Shown: positions 42,992 to 51,431, counted from the first letter of the stretch. The stretch: DNA of 64,000 nt from JAFCUW01 sp049898325 (GCF_049898325.1 NZ_JAFCXL010000002.1:62001-126000); one strand, 5' to 3'. The notes: generated by a model from the sequence alone, not told the origin. Program-made: numbers and translations.

Positions 42992-44038
42992 TTACTGGCC
43001 CGGATTGGGCAGGCGCGCGTGGATGGCGTCGATCGCCGCCACCACGTCCGCCGACAGCGTCACCTCGGCGGCGTCGATATTTTCTTTCAGCTGCGCCAGG
43101 CTGGTCGCACCGATGATGGTGGAGGCGACGAACCAGCGCGAATAGCACCAGGCCAGTGCCAGCTGCGCCGGGCTCATGCCATTTGCCCGCGCCAGTGCCG
43201 CGTATTCGGTCGCCGCGGCGATCACGCCGGGGCGCAGGTAGCGGGGACTCCAGCTGGCCGGGAACAGCGTCAGGCGCCCGCGCGCGGCCGGATCGTCGAG
43301 GTATTTCGCCGTCAGCTGGCCGAACGCCAGCGGGCTGTAGGCCAGCAGCGCGACATTCTCGCGGTAGCAGGTTTCCGTCAGCAGCGCCGTCTCGAAGCCG
43401 CGCGCCGTCAGGTTGTACAGGTTCTGGATGGTGGCGATGCGCGGCAGGCCCGCCGTGGCGGCCGCGCGGGTGAACGCAGCGACACCCCAGGCGCTTTCAT
43501 TGGAGACGCCGATGTGGCGCAACTTGCCTTCATCGATCAGGCCTTGCAGGGCGCCCAGCGTGTCCTCGATCGGCACGCACGGGCGCTCGTTGGCGGGATC
43601 GAAGGCGGTGGCGCCGAAGATTGGCACGTTGCGGCTGGGCCAGTGCAACTGGTACAAATCGATGTAGTCGGTGCGCAGGCGGCGCAGGCTGGCCTCGACG
43701 GCGGCGCGGATATTGGCCGCGTCGAGATTGTGCGCGGCGCCGCGGATCCAGTCCTGGGCCGGGTTGGGGCCGGCGATTTTTGTCGCCAGCACGATGTCGG
43801 CGCGGCGTCCCGATTGCTGCAGCCAGTTGCCGATCATCGTTTCGGTGGACCCTTGCGTGGCCGCCTTCGGCATCACCGGGTACATCTCGGCGGTGTCGAT
43901 GAAGTTGATGCCCCGCTCGAGCGCGTAGTCGATCTGGCTGTGCGCCTCGGCCTGGCTGTTTTGCTCGCCCCAGGTCATGCTGCCCAGGCAGACGCGGGAC
44001 ACGCGCAGGTTGCTATCGCCCAGTATGGTCGTCTTCAT
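42992..44038 (-). CDS. Aldo/keto reductase (Tas-like)
   Basis: A 348-residue NADPH-dependent oxidoreductase. The catalytic Tyr is in DTAEMYPV, with Asp in INFIDTAE, Lys in LATKIAG and His in YQLHWPSR. The C-terminal IIGATSLAQLKENIDA binds the cofactor. The pattern fits the Tas/YgdS subgroup. Its ATG overlaps the pyrD stop (ATGA), so it is the last gene of the minus-strand run; the physiological substrate is unknown. Confidence 0.92.
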   Translation of the reverse strand: MKTTILGDSNLRVSRVCLGSMTWGEQNSQAEAHSQIDYALERGINFIDTAEMYPVMPKAATQGSTETMIGNWLQQSGRRADIVLATKIAGPNPAQDWIRGAAHNLDAANIRAAVEASLRRLRTDYIDLYQLHWPSRNVPIFGATAFDPANERPCVPIEDTLGALQGLIDEGKLRHIGVSNESAWGVAAFTRAAATAGLPRIATIQNLYNLTARGFETALLTETCYRENVALLAYSPLAFGQLTAKYLDDPAARGRLTLFPASWSPRYLRPGVIAAATEYAALARANGMSPAQLALAWCYSRWFVASTIIGATSLAQLKENIDAAEVTLSADVVAAIDAIHARLPNPGQ

Positions 44039-45087
44039 GGGGCCACCGTGCGCGCGGCGATGGCGGCGGCGCAATCGCGCACCAGCGCCGGACCGGCATA
44101 AATGAGCCCGCTGTAGAGCTGCACCAGGGCGGCCCCGGCGTCGATTTTCGCCCTGGCGTCGGCGCCCTGCATGATGCCGCCCACGCCGATGATGGGCAGC
44201 GCGTCGCCCAGTTCGGCGCGCAGCGCGCGGATCACCCGGTTCGACAGTTCGAACACGGGCGCGCCCGACAGGCCGCCCGCTTCCTGGCCATGCGGCATGC
44301 CGTCGACGGCCGTGCGCGACAAGGTGGTGTTGGTGGCGATGACGCCGTCGATGCGGTGGCGCAGCAGCGCGGCGGCGATTTCCTTGACCTGCTCGCCGTC
44401 GATGTCGGGAGCGATTTTCAGCGTCAGCGGCACGTAGCGCTTGTACTGGTCGGCCAGCTGCGATTGCGCCAGCTTCAGTTGCGCCAGCAGCGCGTCGAGT
44501 TCGGAGGCGCCCTGCAACTGGCGCAGGTTCTTGGTGTTGGGCGAAGAGATGTTGACGGTGACGTAGCTGGCGTACGGGTAGACCTTGCGCAGGCATGCGA
44601 GGTAGTCGTCGGCGGCGCGTTCGATGGGGGTGTCGGCGTTCTTGCCGATGTTCAGGCCCAGCACGCCTTCCTTGTTCTGATAGAACTTCGAGGCCTGCAC
44701 ATTGGCGACGAAGGCGTCGACGCCGCCATTATTAAAACCCATGCGGTTGATGATGGCGTGCGCGGCCGGCAGGCGGAACATGCGCGGCCGTGGATTGCCG
44801 GCCTGGGGGCGCGGCGTCACGGTGCCGATCTCGATCGAGCCGAAGCCCAGCGCGGCCAGGCCGTCGATGTAGGCGCCGTCCTTGTCCAGGCCCGCCGCCA
44901 GTCCCACCGGATTGGGAAAGTCGATGCCCATCACGGTGCGGCGGTCGTCGGCCGGTTTGGGCAGCGCCCGCGTCAGGCCCAGCGCGGCGGCGCGGCGCAG
45001 GGCGGGCAAGGTCAGGTTGTGGGCCGTTTCGGGGTCGAGCGCGAACAGCAGGGGACGGGTGAGGGCGTACAGCAGTTTGTCGGACAT
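44035..45087 (-). CDS. pyrD: Dihydroorotate dehydrogenase (quinone), class 2
   Basis: A 350-residue membrane-associated flavoenzyme that oxidises dihydroorotate to orotate in pyrimidine synthesis. The N-terminal helix (MSDKLLYALTRPLLFALDPE) targets the membrane quinone pool. Catalytic Ser is in VNISSPNTKNLR, and the FMN-binding GVGGIMQGADA is intact. Length fits class 2. The gene lies 36 bases after bpt in a shared direction. Confidence 0.96.
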   Translation of the reverse strand: MSDKLLYALTRPLLFALDPETAHNLTLPALRRAAALGLTRALPKPADDRRTVMGIDFPNPVGLAAGLDKDGAYIDGLAALGFGSIEIGTVTPRPQAGNPRPRMFRLPAAHAIINRMGFNNGGVDAFVANVQASKFYQNKEGVLGLNIGKNADTPIERAADDYLACLRKVYPYASYVTVNISSPNTKNLRQLQGASELDALLAQLKLAQSQLADQYKRYVPLTLKIAPDIDGEQVKEIAAALLRHRIDGVIATNTTLSRTAVDGMPHGQEAGGLSGAPVFELSNRVIRALRAELGDALPIIGVGGIMQGADARAKIDAGAALVQLYSGLIYAGPALVRDCAAAIAARTVAP

Positions 45088-45123
45088 AGGCGGCGATCAT
45101 GGAGGGACCGCCTATTTTAAGCC

Positions 45124-45852
45124 CTATCGATCCAATAAGTCCCATTGGCCGTCGATGCGCGCCTCGAGCGGGCGGAAGTTGGTCTTGTAAGCCATCTTGG
45201 GACTTTGCTCGATCCAGTAGCCCAGGTAGACGTAGGGCAGGCCCAGTTCGTCGGCCTGGGCGATCTGCCACAGCACGTTGTAGGTGCCGAACGAGGCGCC
45301 CGCCACATCGGGGTCGAAAAACGTGTACACCGACGACAGGCCGTCGGCCAGCACGTCGATGATCGACACCATGCGCAGGGTGCCGTCCGGTTCGCGGAAC
45401 TCGACGAGCCGGGTGTTGACGCGGCTTTGCAGCAGGAACTGGGCGTACTGGTCGCGACTGTCCTGGTCCATGCCGCCGCCCACGTGGCGGGTGCTCTGGT
45501 AACGCAGGTACAGGGCGTAGTGCTCGTCGGAGAAGCCCAGCTTGGCGACGATGGCAGCCAGGCCAGCGTGGCGCACGGCGGCGCGGCGCTGGGCGCGGCT
45601 GGGCTTGAACTGGGCGGTGCGCACGCGCACCGGGATGCAGGCCTTGCAGCCGTCGCAGTAAGGCCGGTAGGTAAAAATGCCGCTGCGCCGAAAGCCCGTC
45701 TTGACCAGCTCCGAATAGACGTCGGCATCGATCAGGTGCGACGGCGTGGCCACCTGCGAGCGTGCCTGGCGGGCGTCGAGATAGCTGCACGGGTAGGGCG
45801 CGGTGGTGTAGAACTGCAGGGTCGAGAAGGGCAGATCGTTCAGGTGCGTCAT
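45124..45852 (-). CDS. bpt: Aspartate/glutamate leucyl-tRNA-protein transferase
   Basis: A 242-residue Bpt (bacterial ATE-like) enzyme, adding leucine to N-terminal Asp or Glu and marking proteins for ClpAP. The N-terminal cysteines (YPCSYL and CDGCKACIPVRV) are present, and YLGYWIEQSPKMAYKTNF is the conserved C-terminal block. It lies 50 bases after aat, so both N-degron transferases are co-encoded. Confidence 0.94.
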   Translation of the reverse strand: MTHLNDLPFSTLQFYTTAPYPCSYLDARQARSQVATPSHLIDADVYSELVKTGFRRSGIFTYRPYCDGCKACIPVRVRTAQFKPSRAQRRAAVRHAGLAAIVAKLGFSDEHYALYLRYQSTRHVGGGMDQDSRDQYAQFLLQSRVNTRLVEFREPDGTLRMVSIIDVLADGLSSVYTFFDPDVAGASFGTYNVLWQIAQADELGLPYVYLGYWIEQSPKMAYKTNFRPLEARIDGQWDLLDR

Positions 45853-45902
45853 GCGGAGGCTCGCGTAGTGACGTGCTTGCGCCCGGGTGGCGCAGGTGCA
45901 GC

Positions 45903-46664
45903 CTATTCTAACGAATCTTTGGCCGGCGCAGTGTCGGCAATCGCCGGTGTGAACGGATCGACGGGACGCCAGCCCGTAATGGCTGGCTGGCGGATTGCCG
46001 CCTTGACGTGTTCAAGAAAGCGCGCGCGCGAAATGGGCGCGGCGCCCAGCGAGGCCAGGTGCGAAGTTTCTTGCTGGCAGTCGATCAGTGCGACGCCGCG
46101 CGAGCGCAGGAAGGCCACCAGGTAGGCCAGGGCGATTTTCGAGCCGTCGCTGACGCGGGCGAACATCGATTCGCCATAAAACATGCGGCCGATGCACACG
46201 CCGTAGGCGCCGCCGGCCAGCTTGCCGTCCACCCACAACTCGGCCGAGTGGGCGTAGCCCATCTCGAACAGGCCCGTGTAGCCGGCGATGATGTCTTTCG
46301 AAATCCAGGTGCCGGGGCCATCCTTGCGGGGCGCCGCGCAGGCCCGCATCACGTCCTCGAAGGCGCTGTCGAAGCGCACCTGCCAGCGGCCGCCTTCAAG
46401 GCGGCTCTTTTCCACCTTGCGCAGCGTCTTGCGCAGGCTGTCGCTGACGTGGAAGCTGGCCGTGTCCAGCACCATGCGCGGGTCGGTGCTCCACCAGAGG
46501 ATCGGCTGGCCCTCGGAAAACCACGGAAAGATGCCGCGCTGGTAGGCCGCCAGCAGGCGTTGCGGCGACAGGTCGGCGCCGGCCGCCAGCAGCCCCGGCG
46601 CGTCGATCGTCAGGGCCGTGGCGACATCGGGAAAGGGCGTGTTGGCCTCGAGCCAGGGAATCAT
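45903..46664 (-). CDS. aat: Leucyl/phenylalanyl-tRNA-protein transferase
   Basis: A 253-residue enzyme adding Leu or Phe to proteins with N-terminal Arg or Lys. FPWFSEGQPILWWSTDPRMVL is the family signature, and YGVCIGRMFYGESMF lies in the catalytic GNAT-like fold. Its ATG is the last of five ATGs in a tandem repeat, with no clear Shine-Dalgarno sequence, so translation may depend on upstream mini-ORFs. Confidence 0.95.
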   Translation of the reverse strand: MIPWLEANTPFPDVATALTIDAPGLLAAGADLSPQRLLAAYQRGIFPWFSEGQPILWWSTDPRMVLDTASFHVSDSLRKTLRKVEKSRLEGGRWQVRFDSAFEDVMRACAAPRKDGPGTWISKDIIAGYTGLFEMGYAHSAELWVDGKLAGGAYGVCIGRMFYGESMFARVSDGSKIALAYLVAFLRSRGVALIDCQQETSHLASLGAAPISRARFLEHVKAAIRQPAITGWRPVDPFTPAIADTAPAKDSLE

Positions 46665-46715
46665 GGCTTGCTCATGGCTGATTCATGGCTGATGCATGGC
46701 TGATGCATGGCCTAC
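46661..46715 (-). repeat. Five tandem 11-base units with overlapping mini-ORFs before aat
   Basis: On the plus strand the units are TCATGGCTTGC, TCATGGCTGAT (twice), GCATGGCTGAT and GCATGGCCTAC. On the minus strand each holds an ATG, at 46708, 46697, 46686, 46675 and 46664 (the last is aat). The frames from 46697, 46686 and 46675 are four codons long and each ends in a TGA overlapping the next ATG. The whole gap between the NUDIX stop and the aat start is made of these units. Confidence 0.85.
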
Positions 46716-47293
46716 GCAAGATCGGCCTGGGTCCGCATTGGCGTGACGATGTCGTGCTCGTGAAACCGGTAGCTGCCGCCCTCGATGACGCGGCGGCGGT
46801 CGGCGAAAAACAGTTCCAGCGTGGTGCGGATGGTGGGGAAGGCCAGGTCGGCCCAGGGAATCTCGCGTTCGCCAAAGAGTTGCACCTCGAGACTCTCGAT
46901 GCCGGCCGCGTAATCGAGGTCGACCAGGCGGGCCAGGTAAAACAGGTGGACCTGGTGTACGTGGGCCACGTTGAGCATTGCGAACAGGGGGCCCAGTTCG
47001 ATGTTGGCGCCCGCTTCCTCGACGGTTTCACGGATGGCGGCGGCGGCAGTGGTCTCGGCATTTTCCATGAAGCCGGCCGGCAAGGTCCAATAGCCATACC
47101 GGGGTTCGATGGCGCGCCTGCACAGCATGACCTTCAGATCGCCCTCGTGTTCCCAGACGGGCAGGGACCCCACCACCAGCTTGGGATTTTGGTAGTGAAT
47201 GGTGCCGCATGCGGTGCAGACGAAGCGGGGGCGGTTGTCGCCTTCAGGAATAGCCAATGCGACCGGGTGGGCGCATTCGGAGCAAAAGTTCAT
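46712..47293 (-). CDS. NUDIX hydrolase with N-terminal zinc ribbon
   Basis: A 193-residue hydrolase. A zinc ribbon at residues 4-35 (CSEC and CTAC pairs) precedes the NUDIX domain. The NUDIX box matches fully: G-x5-E-x7-RETVEEAGA around residues 76-98. The zinc ribbon recalls NudC-like NAD pyrophosphatases but the protein is shorter; substrate uncertain (ADP-ribose or another nucleoside diphosphate). First gene of the NUDIX-aat-bpt-pyrD-AKR run. Confidence 0.9.
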   Translation of the reverse strand: MNFCSECAHPVALAIPEGDNRPRFVCTACGTIHYQNPKLVVGSLPVWEHEGDLKVMLCRRAIEPRYGYWTLPAGFMENAETTAAAAIRETVEEAGANIELGPLFAMLNVAHVHQVHLFYLARLVDLDYAAGIESLEVQLFGEREIPWADLAFPTIRTTLELFFADRRRVIEGGSYRFHEHDIVTPMRTQADLA

Positions 47294-47424
47294 AAGTCGC
47301 CGAATAGTAGTGTTTCGCCTACTTTACACCGATTGGGGCGCTTCTGCCGCATCGCCACGACCGCCCCCGCAGCCTGCGGCGGGTCCATTGCATGCTGCTA
47401 TCGCAAATTCGTCAAAGATTGATA

Positions 47425-47453
47425 TTGCCTAAATCGGTCCCACCCCCTATAAT
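47425..47453 (+). promoter_or_regulatory. Promoter of tRNA-fMet
   Basis: TTGCCT and TATAAT with 17 bases between, ending 11 bases before the tRNA 5' end. Spacing is right for transcription starting near the mature end. Confidence 0.6.
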
Positions 47454-47464
47454 AACGGCACAGA

Positions 47465-47541
47465 CGCGGGGTGGAGCAGTCTGGCAGCTCGTCGGGCTCA
47501 TAACCCGAAGGTCACAGGTTCAAATCCTGTCCCCGCAACCA
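47465..47541 (+). tRNA. Initiator tRNA-fMet (anticodon CAT)
   Basis: 77 bases, from CGCGGGGTGGAGCAG to an encoded CCA. Initiator marks are present: the unpaired C1-A72 end of the acceptor stem and three G-C pairs (GGG/CCC) beside the anticodon loop CTCATAA. It stands alone, with its own promoter-like and terminator-like sequences. Confidence 0.97.
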
Positions 47542-47546
47542 AATTT

Positions 47547-47587
47547 GAAAACCGTCGATATGCGTCAAGCGTGTCGGCGGTTTTTTC
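47547..47587 (+). terminator. Terminator-like sequence after tRNA-fMet
   Basis: AAAACCG pairs with CGGTTTT across a 23-base loop and is followed by a run of six T. The loop can form a small extra stem. Confidence 0.55.
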
Positions 47588-47633
47588 TCGTGCGCGTCCG
47601 GTTTTTGTGTGCCTGCGCCGCACGCGCCGAAGG

Positions 47634-48545
47634 TCAGGCCGCTGGTGCGGCCAGGCTTTTCCACAGGTGCGCCGCCGCCATCGTGCGCTGCGGCGCCCAG
47701 CGCGCCAGCAGCGCTTCGGTGCGTGCCAGGTCTGGCTTGCTCTCTTCTTGCAGCAGGCGCTGCAGGGCGGTGCGGATGGCGACGTCGCCGTGCAGCGAGC
47801 AGTCGGCGTGGCCGTAGCCGCGCAGGAGGGTGTAATTGACGGTCCACGGACCAACGCCCTTGATCGCCAGCAGCGCCGCGCAGGTGCGCGCGAGATCGGC
47901 GTCGGGCGCGTGTTCGAGCGCAAGTGCGCCCTCGGCCACCAGGCGCGCCACCCGCAGCAGCGTGGCGGCCTTGGCGCCTGAAAATTTCTGACCGAGCAGG
48001 GCGTCGAGGTCGATCCGCGCCACCTCCTGCGGCCCCGGGTAGCACAACATGCCGCTGCTGTGGCGCACGCCGGCCTGGCGAATCAGGCTGCGGCGCAGGG
48101 CGATGGCGAAACCGAGGTTGATCTGCTGGCCGATGATGGCCCAGGTCAGCGCTTCGAACACGCTGGCCGATTGCACGATGCGCAGCGGGCCGTGGCGCAG
48201 CAGCAGGGGCGCCATCAAGGCGTCGTCGGCCGCTTGCGCCATGAACGGCGCCGGATCGATGCGCAGGCCGGTAATGCTGCGCAGGGCGGCCTGCGCCTGC
48301 GCCGCGGCGCTGGCCGACAGGGGGCCGTCCGCATGGACGGCGCAGCGCGCCTGGCCGGGCGCCAGGACGACGTCGAGCAGCACGGGCACGCCGTCGAGGA
48401 CGACGGCCTTGCGCAGCCGGCGTTCACTGCCCCGGGCGTCGACCTGCTCGCTGACGGCCTCGCTGTCGCGGCTGTGAAATGCCAGCACCTCGTCGACGGC
48501 ATAGTCGGCCGGCAGCGGCAGCACCAGGTGCGCGCTGGCGTTCAT
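47634..48545 (-). CDS. AlkA-type DNA-3-methyladenine glycosylase
   Basis: A 303-residue DNA repair glycosylase. The N-terminal AlkA domain (residues 1-120) is followed by the helix-hairpin-helix-GPD domain: LLAIKGVGPWTVNYTLLRGY and the catalytic Asp in the following SLHGDVAIR. It removes alkylated purines. GAGGA precedes the ATG by about seven bases. It begins two bases after the stop of the XdhC gene, so they are co-transcribed. Confidence 0.88.
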   Translation of the reverse strand: MNASAHLVLPLPADYAVDEVLAFHSRDSEAVSEQVDARGSERRLRKAVVLDGVPVLLDVVLAPGQARCAVHADGPLSASAAAQAQAALRSITGLRIDPAPFMAQAADDALMAPLLLRHGPLRIVQSASVFEALTWAIIGQQINLGFAIALRRSLIRQAGVRHSSGMLCYPGPQEVARIDLDALLGQKFSGAKAATLLRVARLVAEGALALEHAPDADLARTCAALLAIKGVGPWTVNYTLLRGYGHADCSLHGDVAIRTALQRLLQEESKPDLARTEALLARWAPQRTMAAAHLWKSLAAPAA

Positions 48546-48547
48546 CG

Positions 48548-49573
48548 TCAGTCCTCGCGCACGCAGGCGGCGCTGCCGCCTTCCGCGCCGGCCTGGTTGA
48601 GCGCCGTCGCATGATTTAACTGCTGCGATCGGGGCACGCCGTTTTTCACCGCCGTCATCTCGGCCAGGATCGAGATGGCGATTTCGGCCGGGGTCTTGCT
48701 GCCGATGTAGAGACCAACCGGGCCATGCAGGCGGGCCAACTGGGCGTCGCTGACGTCGAACAGCTTGAGTCGCTCGCGCCGGCTGGCGTTGTTGGCGCGC
48801 GAGCCGATCGCGCCCACATAAAAGGCATCGGACTTGAGCGCTTCCATCAGCGCCAGGTCGTCCAGTTTCGGGTCGTGGGTGAGCGCCAGCACGGCGCTGC
48901 GCGCATCGAGCTGGGACTCGAGCACTAGGTCGTCGGGCATCAGGTGCACCACCCGCACACCCGCTACCTGCCAGCCGCTGCGGTATTGCTCGCGCGGATC
49001 GCAGACGGTGACGTGGTAGTCCATCGCCGTGGCGACTTGGGCGACGAAGCGCGACAGCTGGCCGGCGCCGATGATGAACAGGCGCCAGCGGGGCCCGTGC
49101 ACACTGGTGAGGACGGCGTCGTCCAGTTGCAGCACGGCGCCGGCCGCGCCGGCGGCCAGGGTGACAGCGCCGGAGCGCAAATCGAGGCTGCGCGCCACCA
49201 GTTCGTGGCGGTCCAGCCGGGCCAGCAGTTCGGCGACGCCGCTGTCGGGCCCCAGCGGTTCGATCGCCAGCTCGATGGTGCCGCCGCAGGGCAGGCCGAA
49301 GCGGTGCGCTTCGTCGGCGCTGATGCCGTAGCTGACGATTTCCGGCAATTGGCGGGTGATGCCGAGCCTGCACACCTCGGCGATCAGATCGTCTTCGATG
49401 CAGCCGCCCGACACCGAGCCGACCACTTGGCCGGTGGCGCAGATGGCCAGCAGCGCGCCGATCGGCCGGGGGCTTGAGCCCCAGGTCTTGATGACGGTGA
49501 CGAGTTGGCAGCGCTGGCCGTCGGCAATCCAGCCGGCGGCGGTTTTTAATACTTCAAGGTCAATGCTGTCCAT
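48548..49573 (-). CDS. XdhC/CoxI-family protein
   Basis: A 341-residue protein. The N-terminal XdhC_CoxI domain has TWGSSPRPIGALLA and SVSGGCIEDD with the conserved Cys; the C-terminal Rossmann domain starts at LFIIGAGQLSRFVAQVA. Such proteins insert or sulfurate the molybdenum cofactor of xanthine dehydrogenase-type enzymes. No xdhAB or molybdenum-enzyme gene is nearby. The larger open frame upstream is antisense shadow and is rejected. Confidence 0.88.
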   Translation of the reverse strand: MDSIDLEVLKTAAGWIADGQRCQLVTVIKTWGSSPRPIGALLAICATGQVVGSVSGGCIEDDLIAEVCRLGITRQLPEIVSYGISADEAHRFGLPCGGTIELAIEPLGPDSGVAELLARLDRHELVARSLDLRSGAVTLAAGAAGAVLQLDDAVLTSVHGPRWRLFIIGAGQLSRFVAQVATAMDYHVTVCDPREQYRSGWQVAGVRVVHLMPDDLVLESQLDARSAVLALTHDPKLDDLALMEALKSDAFYVGAIGSRANNASRRERLKLFDVSDAQLARLHGPVGLYIGSKTPAEIAISILAEMTAVKNGVPRSQQLNHATALNQAGAEGGSAACVRED

Positions 49574-49622
49574 GGGATCGAATATACTGGGCGCCAGGCA
49601 AAACAGCGCGATGGGGTGATGG

Positions 49623-49757
49623 ATGAAGAGCGACCATGATACAAAAAAAGCGGGCGACACGCCGAAGTTCGGGCGTTTGCTGCTGGTGCTGATTGCCGCG
49701 GTGGCGTTTTGCGGCGTGCTCACGTACGTGATGGGGACCTGGTTTCCGGACTTTTGA
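49623..49757 (+). CDS. Small single-span membrane protein (44 residues)
   Basis: ATG to TGA encodes 44 residues: a charged N-terminus (MKSDHDTKKAGDTPKFGR), one strong hydrophobic segment (LLLVLIAAVAFCGVLTYVMG), then a short TWFPDF tail. Third positions are strongly GC-rich, as in real genes here. The layout suggests an inner-membrane protein with the N-terminus in the cytosol (positive-inside). No family is recognised. It is divergent from xdhC. Confidence 0.6.
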   Translation: MKSDHDTKKAGDTPKFGRLLLVLIAAVAFCGVLTYVMGTWFPDF

Positions 49758-49776
49758 ATCTCGCGCGCCGCCATGC

Positions 49777-49810
49777 AAAACGGGGGCCGGATCGTTCGAT
49801 CCGGCCCCCG
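49777..49810 (-). terminator. Terminator after the M48-like gene
   Basis: A perfect 13-bp stem (CGGGGGCCGGATC with GATCCGGCCCCCG) and GTTC loop. On the minus strand it is followed by TTTT; the plus side has no T run. Confidence 0.75.
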
Positions 49811-49845
49811 CTGTGGTTTGCCCCACGTCCTGCGCCGCCTGCCGC

Positions 49846-50946
49846 CTACGGCATCAGGGCCTTCTTGGCCGACTGCTTCGACTTGATCTCGGTGGCGGTT
49901 TTTTCGATGGCCGCCAGGCGCGCCGCGGTGGCCGGGTGGTTGGCCACGAAGCCGTTGAGCACCGTGGCCGGATAGGTCGCCGCCAGCCGCTTCCAGAACG
50001 GCGCGGCGCCGTCGACGTTGTAGCCGGCGCGGGCGACCAGGTACAGCGCCAGGCGGTCGGCGGCGACGTCGGTGTCGGCGCTCATGGCCTTGATGCCGCC
50101 GCTGCCGATCAGCATCGAGGTATCGGGCTGGACTTTGACGAGGTTGTCGATAATGCCGCCCACCGTGCCGGCGTAGCGCTGCGAGGCGGGGTGGCCTAGC
50201 AGGCTGTGGGCCATGCCGTTGGCCAGCAGGAAGGCCAGTTCGTCGTCGCCGCGGGTAAAGCCGATCATGCCGCGGGTGACCATCACGCGCGTGCCGTCGT
50301 TGTAGGCATTGATATTGTCGGCGTTGCCCAGTTCGATGCCGAAGCCGCAGGCGCGGGTGACCGGCACCGTCAGCGAGCGCTTGTCGCCATCGCGCTCGAT
50401 TCCCATCGGCAGCGACGACGTCGCCGCCAGCAGGGGACCGAACACGCCGCCGGCGGTGGTGGAGGCATTCGCGCCCGTGGGCAGCTTCTTGCCGCCGGCG
50501 GTGAGCAGGCGGTCGCCCCGTTTCAGGCCGGCCTGGGCGGCGCCGCTGCCGGCCAGTACGCCCGTCACTTGCAGGTGCTCGCCCATGCCGAAGGCGACGT
50601 GGGCCGCTTCGTTGTAGTCGCCCGGGTAGGAGTGGCGGTTCTTGGCGGTGAATCCGAGCAGATTGCGCGCCTGGCTCTTGCACAGGTCGGCGTTGGCGAT
50701 CAGCAGGGGCGCGGCGACCCGGTACAGGCGGTCCTGCAAGGTGGCCATGCGATTGAGCTGTTCGGCCTCCTGCGCCATGCGTGGGGTCAGCACCTCGGGC
50801 TCGGGCTCCTTGCTCGCTGCTGGCGCTTGCGGCACCGGGCCTTGCTGCATCACGGGTGGGGTGCTGCAAGCGGCGAGGGCGAGGGCGAGTGTGGCCAGCG
50901 CCAACGAGCGACAGGTGCCGGGGCGCCAGGCGTGAATACGCTTCAT
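49846..50946 (-). CDS. M48-like lipoprotein with PDZ domain, peptidase site lost
   Basis: A 366-residue lipoprotein: signal with lipobox LALAAC near residue 27. A PDZ-like domain lies around residues 120-190 (GVLAGSGAAQAGLKRGDRLL). The C-terminal part follows M48 peptidases: the usual HEMAH helix reads NGMAHSLLGH, and DVAADRLALYLVARAGYNVDG matches the third-ligand helix, with Asp for Glu. The HExxH zinc motif is thus missing, so it is probably not a protease. AGGAGA precedes the chosen ATG. Confidence 0.75.
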   Translation of the reverse strand: MKRIHAWRPGTCRSLALATLALALAACSTPPVMQQGPVPQAPAASKEPEPEVLTPRMAQEAEQLNRMATLQDRLYRVAAPLLIANADLCKSQARNLLGFTAKNRHSYPGDYNEAAHVAFGMGEHLQVTGVLAGSGAAQAGLKRGDRLLTAGGKKLPTGANASTTAGGVFGPLLAATSSLPMGIERDGDKRSLTVPVTRACGFGIELGNADNINAYNDGTRVMVTRGMIGFTRGDDELAFLLANGMAHSLLGHPASQRYAGTVGGIIDNLVKVQPDTSMLIGSGGIKAMSADTDVAADRLALYLVARAGYNVDGAAPFWKRLAATYPATVLNGFVANHPATAARLAAIEKTATEIKSKQSAKKALMP

Positions 50947-50962
50947 GGGAAATCTCCTGTTT

Positions 50963-51421
50963 TTATTGTTTGCCGGTGCTGCCGAAGCCGCCAGCACCGC
51001 GTTCGCTGTGCTGCTGCGCGTCGAACTCGTCGACCACCTCGAAGCCCACCTGCAGTACCGGCACGATGATCAGCTGCGCCAGCCGTTCCATCGCTTGCAG
51101 GGTGAATGGCTGCTGGCCGCGGTTCCAGGTCGAGACCATCAACTGGCCCTGATAATCGGAATCAATCAAGCCTACCAGATTCCCCAGCACGATGCCGTTC
51201 TTGTGGCCCATGCCGCTGCGTGGCAGGATCATCGCGCAGTAACCGGGATCGGCCACGTGGATCGCCAGGCCGGTGGGAATGAGCACGGTGGCGCCGGCGT
51301 CGATGACGATGGCTTCATCGATGCAGGCGCGCAGGTCGAGGCCCGCGCTGCCAGCGGTGGCGTAGGCCGGCAGCAGGTCTTTCATGCGCGGGTCGAGAAT
51401 CTTGATCTGGAGTGTTTTCAT
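50963..51421 (-). CDS. dut: dUTP diphosphatase
   Basis: A 152-residue trimeric dUTPase converting dUTP to dUMP. All five motifs are seen, including AGSAGLDLRA, PRSGMGHKNGIVLGN, GLIDSDYQGQL and the C-terminal RGAGGFGSTGKQ arm. The ATG at 51421 gives the usual MKTLQIKILD start. It follows coaBC by ten bases in the same operon. Confidence 0.97.
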   Translation of the reverse strand: MKTLQIKILDPRMKDLLPAYATAGSAGLDLRACIDEAIVIDAGATVLIPTGLAIHVADPGYCAMILPRSGMGHKNGIVLGNLVGLIDSDYQGQLMVSTWNRGQQPFTLQAMERLAQLIIVPVLQVGFEVVDEFDAQQHSERGAGGFGSTGKQ

Positions 51422-51431
51422 GCGTTCTTCA

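Noticed and set aside
49574..50869. Upstream extension of the xdhC frame through the region of the M48-like gene
   Set aside because: The extension lies over another gene on the same strand in a different frame and shows no coding character; XdhC starts naturally with MDSIDLEVLK.
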